Source of the DNA: Micropterus salmoides
Taxonomy: Eukaryota > Chordata > Actinopteri > Centrarchiformes > Centrarchidae
Reading direction: 5' to 3'
Assembly: GCF_014851395.1 (NCBI RefSeq)
Contig: NW_024044459.1
Coordinates: 25,904,164-25,968,163, forward strand
Length of the DNA: 64,000 nt
Shown here in pieces: positions 1 to 11,300 of the stretch. The notes under the pieces are model-generated. The model made no database searches, was not told the origin of the DNA, and worked only from the letters and a program-made list of their open reading frames with translations. A program made the translations under genes and the position numbers. How positions within the stretch are numbered: the stretch's first letter is position 1; each line of letters opens with the position of its first letter.

Positions 1-129
1 ATTTGTACATTCATGTTTATATGGATGGATATGGGTGACAAGTACACTAGGGGCAATTGTTATTATAATGTTAGCTTGTCAATGTTATTTTACTCATGAT
101 CTAAATACAAATTACCTGCATAACATTAC

Positions 130-1241
130 CTTAATTTCTGGAGCTGTCTTGGGTAATTCTGGGTAGAGTTTGCTGCTTGAAAGTTCAGCTACAGACTCCA
201 GAGGCTGCAAATTTAGAGGGGAAGATTCCTGCTCAGGAAGTGCCAACACTGCAGGTCCCTTTTCCCTATTCTTCACAGCTTCTTCACACAGCTGTAGCAT
301 GGGGACTTCCTCTAGTGTTGGAAGAGATGGGTAAAGTGCAGGGGCACTCGGGGCATTTGGGATCTGAAACTGAGTAATAACACAAGGCTCCTTCCATTTC
401 TGTGTGTCTTTTACCAACTCGGTGGTCTGTGCTGCAAGTTTAAGCTCAACCAATTGATCTGCCACTCCGCCATCCTCCTCTATTAACTCTGATAGATGCA
501 CTGTAGCCTGTGACGTCAGAGTTGACTGTAAAGTATTAGTTGACCCTGATGTGGATAATTTATGTGATGAGGAGGTCTGCTGTTCCTCAGAGGGTAGATC
601 TGATGGCTGTGCTGTGGTCTCAGGGGGCTGAACAAGGTCCTGCAGCACCTCCTCTGGCTCCTGATATGGAAGACTGAGGGGGATGTCTGTGAAGCCAGAA
701 GTGGAGACCTCATCACAGACAGCGGAGGGAGCTGTGGCTCTCTTGTCTTCCTCTGCCTGCTTTTGCTTTCTGACCAGCTGAAAACATAAAACAATCACAA
801 ATAAAATAACATTTTCTTTCTTCACTGAGCTGTCCAGTCTCTGCTGCCCTAGGTTTCTCAATGTAATAAAGGCATGTGACTACGCAACAAACACTATGAT
901 GAACGTGGCAAAAAAGTATGATGTCTCAGCAAAGTGTACCAGTGATTACTTTTGTCATTTCAAATCAAACTTTTTGGACCCTAGACTTCCACGTTTTGCA
1001 GTCTCCTCCCAACTTCTGACCACATACAAGTATGCTGGATTAGATACTCTAAATCGTCAACAGTGGGGAGGAGTGTGTTGGTAACCATCTGGAAATACCC
1101 TCTCTGCCTCAAGAACAATATTTTTTAGACCTTCCACCAAAGGTAAGAGCGGAAGAAGGCGAAGAAGGACTGACTCGGTTTAATTACCTGAGATTTTCCG
1201 CTGTTTTTTGCCTTGGTCTTCTTTGGTCTTACAGCCTCCAT
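130..1241 (-). CDS. Unrecognised gene, first two coding exons (3' part beyond left edge)
   Basis: I do not recognise this protein. Exon 1 (1241-1188) starts at an ATG and encodes 18 residues, MEAVRPKKTKAKNSGKSQ, ending at CAG|gtaatt. Exon 2 (777-130) is exactly 216 codons, entered through a ttttcag acceptor and left through AAG|gtaatg. Both junctions are phase 0, so the join stays in frame as KSQ|LVRKQKQ. The first ~30 residues are strongly basic and look like a nuclear localisation or nucleic-acid/microtubule-binding tail. The rest is rich in P, E, L, S and T with no predicted fold I can name; it holds two similar short motifs (LYPSLP and LYPELP), which could be short linear binding motifs. 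The gene continues off the window to the left. A 5' UTR acceptor-like site (gttttcag) lies near 1308, so a non-coding first exon further right is possible. It lies tail-side of lix1, same strand. The exon model is well supported; the function is unknown. Confidence 0.72.
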
Positions 1242-1849
1242 CTTTAGTGTCTGCTCACACCAGCCTTTTCCACAGGTGTCTGCTGGTAAAAAGGATGCTG
1301 AACGTCTGAAAACGAACAGTCCTAATGTAAACTAGACACACACAAACAGCAACCATACGCTGGAAAAGCTAGCGATGTGATACGCAGCTAGTAACTGGCT
1401 GTGTTGCGAAGACTAACACTTGTCACCGATTGTAAACAAAACACTCAGGTATGGCCCGTCGAGAAAAGTCGCAGGAAAAGGACAGCAAAGCAACGACTAG
1501 CATGTCTCCTAGCGTAGACATAAAATCCATAGCATACATTTTATTTAAACAAAACCAGCGCATGCTTTAATTTCCGATTAAACTACTTAACCTGTACTAC
1601 ACTACTGAAGACGCTCGACCACTGCTAAGCTAAGCTAACGCCTAGCTGTGTACTTGTTACGCTGCCTTTCTCCTCAGTAATTTATTCAGCAGCGGCTCTG
1701 AGTTCCACATTGTCACTCAAATGATCAAAATAAGATTTAAACAAGTCGAAGCAAGTGACATGTGACAATAACCCTGTGACAGCTATGTCTGCGGGTCCGC
1801 TGTCATTTGTTTTGTTTAGTCCAGGAACTCAGCGATCACAATCTTTGAT

Positions 1850-1855
1850 CACGTG
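1850..1855. promoter_or_regulatory. E-box CACGTG upstream of the unrecognised gene
   Basis: A CACGTG core in the context ATCACGTGAC lies about 600 bases upstream of the unrecognised gene's ATG, in the stretch that would hold its promoter. The 10-mer is one base from the TFEB/MITF-type CLEAR consensus GTCACGTGAC. One six-base site is weak evidence for regulation. Confidence 0.3.
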
Positions 1856-1909
1856 ACTACTCCACCCCTCTACGGAAAGTCAGAGAGCCCAAATTGTATC
1901 TTAGGCTCG

Positions 1910-1913
<4 letters not shown>

Positions 1914-1960
<47 letters not shown>
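1914..1960. repeat. (CA)n microsatellite
   Basis: An uninterrupted CA dinucleotide run of about 47 bases, just upstream of the presumed promoter of the left-edge gene. Confidence 0.97.
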
Positions 1961-1965
<5 letters not shown>

Positions 1966-2313
1966 TCATAACTTTAAGGTCCCAGAGAGAAATGACTTGA
2001 GTGTTTAGTTAGTCTTGCAGATCACTCTAGTAGTAAACTTATGCTTAGTACTGTAAACCAGCCTTCTCCAGTTTAGAGTTGTTTTAATGAAAATGAACTC
2101 AAAAGTTAATCTATTCTGTGATCTGGTGTCATGGTTGTTCACTCCAATCTGAACTAAGGTGATCATTCAAGAAAGATAGCCCACAAAATAATAGGTTACC
2201 TAAGTACATTACAATTAATACATTCTCAATCATGTATTCTGTAATGGATCATGCTTTTGTGTGCCTTACAATTTCCAACAAAGCACAGGCAGGTCATGAG
2301 TAACAAACAAATA

Positions 2314-2319
2314 TTTATT
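2314..2319 (-). terminator. lix1: Distal poly(A) signal, lix1 candidate
   Basis: AATAAA on the minus strand about 710 bases after the lix1 stop. A second AATAAA lies much closer, at 2995-3000, only 27 bases after the stop. Mammalian LIX1 has a long 3' UTR as far as I recall, so the distal signal is the better candidate for the main transcript. Confidence 0.4.
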
Positions 2320-2994
2320 TACAAAATGTACAATGATATCTTAAAGATTTCCCTTTAAATGTAGGCTATTAATTTCCTTGATACGTACAGACATAAAAGC
2401 TACTCACTGATATTTGTCAAATAAATGTGTGTCACACTCCTAACAGACTCTCTGTCTCATAGCATCCAGCCAACATGTCACAGACACGTAAGTCGGTATT
2501 CTGTGTTTCCATTGAGAAAGTAGAAACGACAGATGACATGCTAGACAGAGAAGGAGACAGGAAGAGTGAAGCATAGAGGAGTACTGACTGAGTTGCTGGT
2601 ATGTGAAGCAGTTTGTAAGCTATATCATTTAAAAAGACTACTTAATTGAACATACATAAAAACTAAGGCATTAAAGTACAATGCTCTTCATACAAAAATA
2701 GATAGATGGTCACTGCTACATTTCAACTAAACTTCCTGCTGATTGATATAAATCATTTGAATGCTGTATTTCTTGTGGTTACAGATGCATCTTTATGTAT
2801 AGTCACAAAAGAGTGTTAATATGGTCAGAGTATTATTAATACACAAATTAACACATTTGTACAACTCTCGCAGTTACCGAACTCTTACAAAACCTAAAGA
2901 CCATGACCATGATGGATATTTTCTTTTTCTCCCAAAGAGATATCACATTTTGAGTGGCAGACTTTTAGCTTATTCACAGAGTCAAATGACAACT

Positions 2995-3000
2995 TTTATT
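2995..3000 (-). terminator. lix1: Proximal poly(A) signal, lix1 candidate
   Basis: AATAAA on the minus strand, 27 bases downstream of the lix1 stop codon. If used it would give an almost absent 3' UTR. Use of this site versus 2314-2319 cannot be decided from sequence. Confidence 0.35.
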
Positions 3001-3026
3001 GTCTGTCCTGTGCTTTCTGCTTCAGT

Positions 3027-6000
3027 CTATCCAAAGGTATTTAAAGGCACATAAGTCTGCTGTGAGCACGTTGAAGGACTGTTGGAGGGTGTGTGTTTGC
3101 CAGAGGTTTGACGGACTGTTTGCTTTGTGTCTTTATGGAGGGTTGGTGAAGGACTGCAGGGTGGGGTTATCTGGATTTCTGTGCCCTGGCTGCGTAATGT
3201 GTGTAAAGGAAGTTGTTCTAGCTTGTATGTGTGACTTAGCACCTGGTTGAAAGCCTCAGGTGTGTGGTGAATGCAAGCCTGACTCAGAGCCAAGCTGAGG
3301 ATCTCTGTCTTCTCCTTGTAGAAGCGCAGCTCTGTGCCTCGGCGCCGGGCTAACACCAGCTCCCTCTGTGCCACCTGCAGCTCCTCCCCGAGTCGCCCAG
3401 GTGACCTCTGCTCCCGCCCGAGCCAATCCAGAGCCAAGCTGCTGCGCATGTACTCATCAAGTCCTCGCTGGGAGTAATATGAAATCACACTCTGAGGGGG
3501 AGAAAGACAATAAGCAATCATCATTATGTAGCAGCAGAGATACTGATATTTTATCAAAGTTCTTGGCAAGATCTGCACCTGTCGAGAGCACTGCCTTTCC
3601 CTCAGAGCCTTCAGTGTCCCGTTCCAGTGCAATAACTGAAAAACTGTCATCATCTCCTATAGAGAGAAATAGAGGTGGAGAAAGTGGTTGAGCATGAAAC
3701 AGACGTGCAAACCCATAAGTAATGACTTCAATAACAAACCCAAAGATGCAGCTCTGTGTACGTATGTCTGACAAAGATAACATATTATGTGCATATTTCT
3801 TGAACCCACGCCTAAACTGTGGATGAATGGTTTGAAAGGATATTGTAAATCTTTATGCAGCAGGTAGGTTTCACCCTGATTTATAAAACAGTGTCAGTGA
3901 CATTAGTGTTAAACAGAGAAAGTCCATACATTAACTGAAATTGATCCAGTGAGACAAACATGGAAAATATGACACGTACTTTGTCTGGGGGTTGAAGTCC
4001 ATGTTGGCCTGTTTACTCTGTTTCCAGCTGTACATCTGCCCTATGCTACTTGTTCATCTGCCTCTCTACAAAACTGTCCGATGAATCCTCCATTGACTGT
4101 GTGCAGAAATTATATTGACTGAGGCATAGATATGGTTTATGCTGTGTGTGCAGAGATTTGAATAAATACATTTCAATGTCTGTGTATGTACGTGTGCGCA
4201 CAGATGGGAGTGTGTGTATTACTTGGAAGCTCTTCATCTCTACGAGCCATGCTTTAGCAGGATAATGAACCCATTTCCTCCTACTAATAGCCCTCTGTCT
4301 GCAGACATATGCTTATTTACACAAAGACAGAAATATTAGGTGTTGCATACCATGCTCTGGGACTAAAGAGGCAAAAACACAGCTAGGGGTGTAATGATAA
4401 CAATGGAGGGTAGAATTACCAAACAGTGCTTGTGATTTTTGTTATGTCTGGCTTAATAATTCCTAATTATGTAAAATGAGACTGCTTTAATTTGTGGTCC
4501 AAATACACTTATTTAAGATCCTTTAGTGCAAAGTAATACTTCACAAACCCTGGAGCCTTTGAAGCAAATAGATCTTTCACACGATTACCACATGACCCCA
4601 CATGATTTATGAGCACAGTTACAAGAAAAACTGCATTTTGCCATTAGGCCTTAGCTTTGTTTTACCTGGAACTCCAGCATGGTCCTTCCCATGTAGGAGT
4701 GGAGCAGCAAACTGTAGGTCCCTATACTGGTGCTTGAATCACATGAATCTTCTATAGAGACCTTTGGAGAGAAAACAGTGCAGGTCAGCATTCATGTTGG
4801 GACTAAACACTCTCCTGCTGTGTCATTCCTATAGTCTGGCTTGTAACAAGGTGTGTTAATGTGTGTCTGCACTGGCTCACACTCACAGCACTGTCTGTGG
4901 CTGCCTGCTGCAAACTCTGAGTGATGAACTGAGGGTTGATGCGCCGACACGGCAGCTCGTTTACAAGCGAGTTCATCAGAGCCACACGGGCTGCATCCCT
5001 CCGAGCCTCTGCCTGAGTGTCACACACCTGGGGATGAGGAGATGATGAACGTGAAGGATTTAAAATGTCAAAAAAAAAGAGCACAAAAAGAGAGGGAAAA
5101 GATGTGACGGTCTGCTGATGACCCAAATTCTGTAATTGGGCACCCACTCTTAGTTCCATTTTGATGATTTTACACTTCATTGTAGCTTATCACGGGATCT
5201 GAACTCAAATCACCAATGAGATTAGGACATTAGAGGCATTCACACATAACCAATCACATGCCTCCTCTGAGCTGTGGGTTGCTGTCTGGGTCACAATGAG
5301 CCCTTTGAGAGGCATTTTGGAATTTAAATGGAACAACATCAATTTAAAACAACCTTTCAATACACACACTTTTGTGTGTGATTGTGTGTTTATTCCCACT
5401 GAATGGCCTTCAAGTTTTTCTTGTAAAGCCCTTACCTCTGAATGTGACTTAGTTTGATTATTTGGCTATTTTACTTCATAGTTTAGATAAGAGCTATTTA
5501 GTGTTGCTGCAGCCAAATGAAGAGAAGCATTTACAGATTAAAAACTACAATTACCATCTTACCAACTGTATGTGTAGTAACTAATATTTCATTTGAAACC
5601 GCCACACTAGCCATTCCCACAGAATAACAAACTGTAAGTGGATGGCGTGCTTTTATTGTATTAATAAGTGAATTTACAGTTTCCACTCTCTCTGCAATTT
5701 AACCATCAAGACAGAAACATCACTTTCATCATGTATCTTAAAAATACCAGCATTTAGCTTACGTTTGGTCAGGTATGTGTACTCACTTCATCATTGTGAT
5801 ATTTCCAACTGCACTTGAAGGATAACAGTGTACGTTCTCATTGACACAGTGCAGGCATGTTAGATTAACTAGCAAGTGTAGACATCATGCCAGACAGCAC
5901 TGATGATGATAAACACACCTTAAAATTGCCAAAGCAGCTTCCTCCAGGCAGGGTGACGTAGCAGACATATGGTGGACCAGGGGAAGGTGCAGACTCGTAC

Positions 6001-6838
6001 AGCAGCAAGCTCTCTGTCTGGATGGCTGCGTCCCCAACAGAACCATCTGATTCACTGGAGGAACCATTTAATGGACTCATCTGCCTCTGCTCCCAGAAGT
6101 TATGGAGCATGGCAACTACATTCACTGCACACATATAGGAAGGACAAATGTCAAATGAAGACTGACAGTACTGAAAACATGCGTGACCACAACAGAACAG
6201 AAAGTTTTGGAGTGTAAATGGATGGGCATTTATCAGTTGTGATTGACTTTTAATATGTAAAACATTTTGATAACTCTTATGTGTTATCATCAGAAGTGAA
6301 AGGTTTCTTTTAGCCTCACTCTGAGAACATATGTAAATATGTGAATAAATGTTAACCTAAATATCCAAGCCAGACAATGTTTATTTAAGTAGAATTAGGA
6401 GCTGTAAGCACCACCCCATAACTTATAAAAATCAGCATTTTGTAACCCTTCGAGCATTTTGTGATCCTGTAATAAGTTTAAACCTTTCCTGTGTCCTTCA
6501 CTGTGTGCCAAACAATTCACTTCAGCTCAGTCTTTGGCAGCAGGGATAAATTGGCTGTCACTTGCTGTAAGCATATTTTGCAGGAAATATAACAAAGTTT
6601 TGATAAAACAGTGACTTGCTGTCCTGTTTTATTTTTAATGCATCAATGTATGGTCAGTAGTTAACACAGATGTCAGTTGTAACAGTTTGATTCTTATACC
6701 TGAAACAAAGATGTGTCTATTTCCTGTTGAAACTAACATTTCTAAGAAGTTTCTCTCAAAGTTTCTCAGTTACTCACAGTCTTTGGGGCTGGTGTCAGTC
6801 TCGCTCTGTGACAGGTATGACATGATGCTCTCCTCCAT
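3027..6838 (-). CDS. lix1: Limb expression 1 protein (Lix1), complete, six coding exons
   Basis: Lix1 is the vertebrate relative of Drosophila lowfat, a cytoplasmic protein tied to Fat/Dachsous signalling and to limb, hindbrain and digestive mesenchyme development. Exons: 6838-6778, 6124-5919, 5027-4887, 4761-4666, 3656-3579, 3491-3027; all have GT/AG borders and join in frame (348 codons). Recognisable blocks run in family order: LNVVAMLHNFWEQ (from residue 21), PPYVCYVTLPGGSCFGNFK (ending at 89), AEARRDAARVALMNSLVNELP (exon 3, resembling the end of a dsRNA-binding fold), GRTMLEFQ|EMMTVFQLLHWNG (exons 4/5), CSRQ|SVISYYSQRGLDEYMRSS and ELRFYKEKTEILSLALSQ (exon 6). The alternative paralogue is lix1l, but the neighbour riok2 and the short N-terminus favour lix1. 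Human LIX1 is 282 residues; here about 65 extra Ser/Thr/Pro-rich residues follow the conserved end. The start is the first in-frame ATG of exon 1; that short exon has the least outside support. Confidence 0.93.
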
Positions 6839-8065
6839 TTTCACTTTACTCATCCTGTTCCAGCGTTTACTTCCACAGCGGCCTCACATTCAGGCCACTT
6901 TTGTCATCAAAATAGCACACATGGCCCTAGAAATGAGCAACCACCACCGTCATTGCAGCTCGATATGGGAACATCATAAGGAATAAACTCAAAATCTGAA
7001 ACCCCCTCCACTCTTTTCATTTCTCCACCTCCTAAACCCCATTTCTCCCCTCCTCCTCCTCTCCTGTGTGAACATCTCAACAGGGTTTTTCTTTTGAAGC
7101 GGACCACCTTTGTCACCATCGCTGCCAATTAGCTCAACGGGCCCCTCACTCTTTCTACACATGCACACACACACACAGAGGTGCAAAGCTGGAATGCTGA
7201 GCCCCTCCCCTCGGGCTGTGCAGCTGCCTAATCCCTGAACAGACCCGGAAAGTTAAAGACCAGCACAAAGTTGCCAAATTGAACCACAAACGGCACAATG
7301 TCCATCTTGAGAAACAGGAATAATATGAATTGTTGTGTAGAAAACCTGGTACATTACTGGGTGCTGCTTTTTCTATGAAATACCCTCACCATCTAGGATC
7401 TACCCAACATGTAGTGTCTAAGATGTGTGGGGGTGGGATACTTTTGACTTCACACACTAGTTTAAGCCCACGGAGGCCAGACTCTGAGCTCCATTCAGCC
7501 TCTTCAATATGAATGGCCATTGTTCAAGTCCGAATTCACCCGCACTCTGAAAGCCTCCTACACTTAATTGAACCAAATTCTGAGAAAGAAGTGGTTTCCT
7601 GGCTCCCAACTCTCATCTTTTACATGTCATGCCTCACTCCATATCAAGTCTTGTCAGTGTGACACAGCCAAGAGGTGTGGGTCTATTTCCTGCACCTTTT
7701 TACATTGAATGTATTGGCGTGTTCAGGCGCATTTATGTTCCCACACACTTGTGCCAGGCTCAACTTTTTTTTGATCGGTTGCTCGGAGGGTTGAGGTAGC
7801 AATCTATTCAAATTACCATAATAGTTGAAGCTCTCCGAACCAGTGGAGTTCAGCATAAATAAAATTTCTTTTGTGGCCATCTTGGAGGTTGATGTGAGTA
7901 TCAATTAAAAAGAATGCACTCACTTGACAAGTAAACACTTTTGGCATAGGTGCATAAAAAAAAAAAACTATTTAATTTTACTCATTCGTTAAACCATGTT
8001 AAACTGGTCATGATTGGCCAGTTTAGCGATGAATAAACAGAGAAAAACACACAATGTTTAAATGG
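6839..8065. other. lix1 upstream region and riok2 downstream flank
   Basis: This 1.2 kb separates lix1 from the riok2 poly(A) signal and should contain the lix1 promoter. There is a pyrimidine-rich tract on the plus strand at about 7010-7075 and a short CA run near 7163. No TATA box in a convincing place and no coding sequence were seen. At 7984-8032 lies a degenerate copy of part of riok2 exon 6 (separate entry). Confidence 0.5.
7984..8032 (-). pseudogene. Degenerate ~50-bp copy of part of riok2 exon 6
   Basis: Bases 8009-8032 match riok2 exon 6 at 10190-10213 in 23 of 24 positions, in the same orientation. The resemblance continues more weakly to the left: 7984-7993 matches 10163-10172 in 9 of 10, and CCATG is shared after a 4-base gap. 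The source segment encodes the catalytic loop region LANHGLIHGD. The copy is too short and too diverged to code. It sits about 35 bases past the riok2 AATAAA signal. Confidence 0.6.
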
Positions 8066-8071
8066 TTTATT
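8066..8071 (-). terminator. riok2: riok2 poly(A) signal
   Basis: AATAAA on the minus strand 278 bases after the riok2 stop codon, giving a 3' UTR of about 300 bases. I saw no earlier canonical AATAAA in the 3' UTR. Confidence 0.6.
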
Positions 8072-8348
8072 ATCAAACGGCTTCATTATAGTAATTAGTT
8101 GATATATACATTAGACTGTACGTTGAACATCATGGTTCATTAAAGTTCAATTAGAAAAGTAGTAAGAAGTTTCATCACTCTTCTCTCGTGTAACAGTTGA
8201 GTAGTTGCGCTCTCTCTTGCTGAATTCTTCCATCAACTATCACCTGTTTCCAACTCTCCAGACAAAAGAGCAGAGGAACCATACAGCGTGCATGTTAATC
8301 AAACAAAAAGCATGTTGCAATTCTGTTTGTTCATCACTGCAGTTCCAT

Positions 8349-11300
8349 TTATCCCCAGAAGGAGGCGCTCTCCAGACTAGACTTGATGTTATTTTGGTTC
8401 TCTCTCCTGGATTTGGTCACCAAGTTGGCCTCTCCCTTCTGTAGACGTCTCCTCTGTGCTGCCTTCTGCTGTTTGCTGAGCTGCTTCCGCACCTTCTGAC
8501 GGACTACCTCCTGCAGCACACACAAACAAAAACGACAGCAGGTTGCAACAGATGAATGTCTGTGTTATGGTGTCTCTAGGTCACACTCAGTGCAAACACT
8601 ATGTGAAAGCTCTTGAGCAACATCTACAGGACATTCCAGTTTTTCTCCAAAACTGTGTATTAGGACTGCTACAGTGAAATGGTGAAATTTCCAAATTGTA
8701 ATCCTTTGAAGTGATCACCTTAATCAGAGTGTTTGTATTTCGTAATCGCACTGTATTAGTGTGGCTCACTGTCCCCTTCACCCTGTGCGTGTCTGTGTTT
8801 TACTTACTGGTGGTATGGTAGAGCAGCTCCCTATGCTGCCCATTGTGGCCTCACTATCCGTCCTCCTCCTACTGTGTTCTGCCATGTGTAGAAGACTGTC
8901 TGAGTCTCTGCAGGAGAAAACAGAGAAAAAAAATCAGTTGCTATTACGAGACATTTTTCAACAAAGCACAAATTCATTGTTGGGGTGATTTTTAACAACC
9001 CTGCGTACAATGACACAAATTATGCCTTATTTTTGTCAAATTCAAAATCATTTAATGTCATTTATCAAGGTTAGAGGCATTCCTATTAACAGACCTACAT
9101 TTGTTTGTTTGCTCTGTAGGTGGAGTGTTCAAACTTCATCATCTTATCAATTGTGCTTTATTTTTGATAATGGATTATTTCAACTTTCCATTGTGTTTAC
9201 CTGAAGGGTTTGAAGTCTTTGTTGGAGGTAGAAAGGTCTGCGAGCTCTGGACACTCATCCTCTGCCTCATTCAACTCTTCCTCCAAGTCCTTCTCTGTCT
9301 CTTCATCACTTCTAGGAGCAGGTGCTGTCTCAGTCTCTGTTCGTTCTTCCTCTTTTTCACTCTTGTTGTCCTCATCTTGTATGTCTGCATGTGTGTCGCT
9401 GACTTTCAGACCTTCGAGTTCCTGCATTGCATGCTTATATTCCTCCATGTTGACGCTGTCTTCTTCTTCTTCTACTTCCTCGTCTGTTGCCTCTGCATCA
9501 TCGCTCTCCCCCTCGTCATCTTCCTCTCCCTCAGGTCCAGCTGGGTGTAGCAATGCACCATCTCTCTCCAGGTCTCTGGTGAAGCCGCTAGCTGAGACTT
9601 CGACATCTAGAGAGCAAGTCCGCCTGTAGAAATAACAGTGACACCAAATCATATCTTTAAATTAATGTAGTAAAGCAAGACAATTAACAATGCAAAATGT
9701 CATTTTTCTAAATGTTGGGACAAATACTGAACAAAGTAAATAAAATAAGAAACAGAGAAGACAATGTGAGAAGTTTTTCCATGGTTACACAAAAAAGTTT
9801 ACTGTATGTATTTAAAACATAATTTTCATTATACTTCAGGGGTTTTATCATAACTAAAACTGATTCATTTGAGCAGTTACCTGATGTCTTTAAAGGTTGG
9901 GTAGAGCTCGCTCTCGTAATTGTATCGTTTTGCAAAGAAATCTCTGATACACTTCACATCTCTGTCAAAATACCTATAAACAAAGTTTGGAAAAGTGAGC
10001 AACAGTTAAATCGTTTTGTTTGCTTTATACATTTTTAGCTGTTCAGTCATTTTCAATTTTATTACAGAGACACCAACCATTCAGCATTAGCATGTGAGGT
10101 GGACACCATTTGAGGGAAGTCAATCATAGTTATGTGGTCCTGGTCATCCAACATAAGGTTGAACTCGTTAAAGTCTCCATGAATCAGGCCATGATTGGCC
10201 AGTTTAACGATGAGCTCCATGAACTCATTGTATAGGGATGGTGGATCCTGCAGCTCATGCACCTGACACCTGAGAGAAAGACAATATTAAAATGACAAAT
10301 AATAAAAGGAACAAAGAGTAGGAAGCATGTACTATTACTAGTGTTATATATTAAGCAAGAAAGATTGATGGCTTCTTTACATACAGTGGATATCCATTGA
10401 TGAGCTCCATCACTACAGCATGTCGGTTATAGTCCACAGGTTTGGGAACTGGAAAGCCTCGATCATACAATACCTGAAAAATTAGGAGGTGACTCAAAAC
10501 ATGCACCACAAAAAACTGGATTCCTACAGAACATCTTGTGAATTGCTGGTGACATTTTCTTTCTATTCCACATTACTTAATACTTTCTGTGATTCGTTCC
10601 ATTACCTTCATGTAGGCAAACTCCTTCATGGCAGAAAGGCGAGAGAGGTACAGCCAGGACATGTTCTTTCTGTGTTTGTGGTAATCCCTCTTGTTCTTCA
10701 AGTTCCTGAAGGAGGTGCGACCCAATCTGTGAAGCTTCAGAGCGTACTGCTCCCCGTTTGGACTTGCAACGATGTATATATCTACAGGAGTTGAAAACAA
10801 ATAAGTATTTGTATGAACAAGAGTGGATGAGTTTCTAGCAGCCTGGAAACCTGACAGAGAACAGATGCCATTGACATCAACACCTAGGGAATCGGTCCAC
10901 AGTTCGTTCCTGCTGAGTTAAGCTATGTTTTTTTGAAACACTACAGTTAAATAACACTTCTTAGGATGTCTTTATGGCTATGGATACAGTTGGGTCCGAA
11001 CTCTGCACTTTTAAGGGGGCTGACCAAATTACTCTGGTACCACTGAGTACTTACTCACATTAGATCAATTAGTGTCAAATGTCAGTACTTTGAGAATGGG
11101 TCGTGTTGTGAATTCAAAGAAATCTTGATGAAATTCGTTATGAGGCTCTAGAAAAATCCCACCTAGTTTATCAACACACGGGCGTCTGAAATGTCTCTGC
11201 AATATTCTTGTATTTACTTTCAGATCAGCCTTTTTCTACCGTCAACGAGTTCGCGGAGCTCCATAATCAGTGCTATTCTTCAATAAAAACAAATCGACAC

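Larger units (their letters stand above)
1242..2313. other. Intergenic region, head of unrecognised gene to tail of lix1
   Basis: The first ~600 bases are probably 5' UTR and promoter of the minus-strand gene on the left. They hold a possible untranslated exon with a donor-like GTACAG|gttaag near 1590. A (CA)n microsatellite covers 1914-1960. From about 2000 to 2313 I see AT-rich single-copy-looking sequence without ORFs. Confidence 0.5.

Noticed and set aside
177..377. Plus-strand 66-codon ORF
   Set aside because: Antisense to exon 2 of the left-edge gene, which has proper splice sites.
1451..1501. Short plus-strand ORF MARREKSQEKDSKATT as a divergent gene start
   Set aside because: Only 16 codons before a stop, no donor at its end, and it lies in the presumed 5' region of the minus-strand gene.
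6907..7186. Minus-strand ORFs with basic, Gly/Arg-rich translation upstream of lix1
   Set aside because: Low-complexity reading of a pyrimidine tract, no splice sites joining lix1 exon 1, no family likeness.
9101..9629. Plus-strand ORFs of 139-149 codons rich in Ser, Phe, Leu and Cys
   Set aside because: They are antisense shadows of the acidic exon 8 of riok2, whose GAG/GAT-rich codons read as Ser/Leu/Phe on the other strand.
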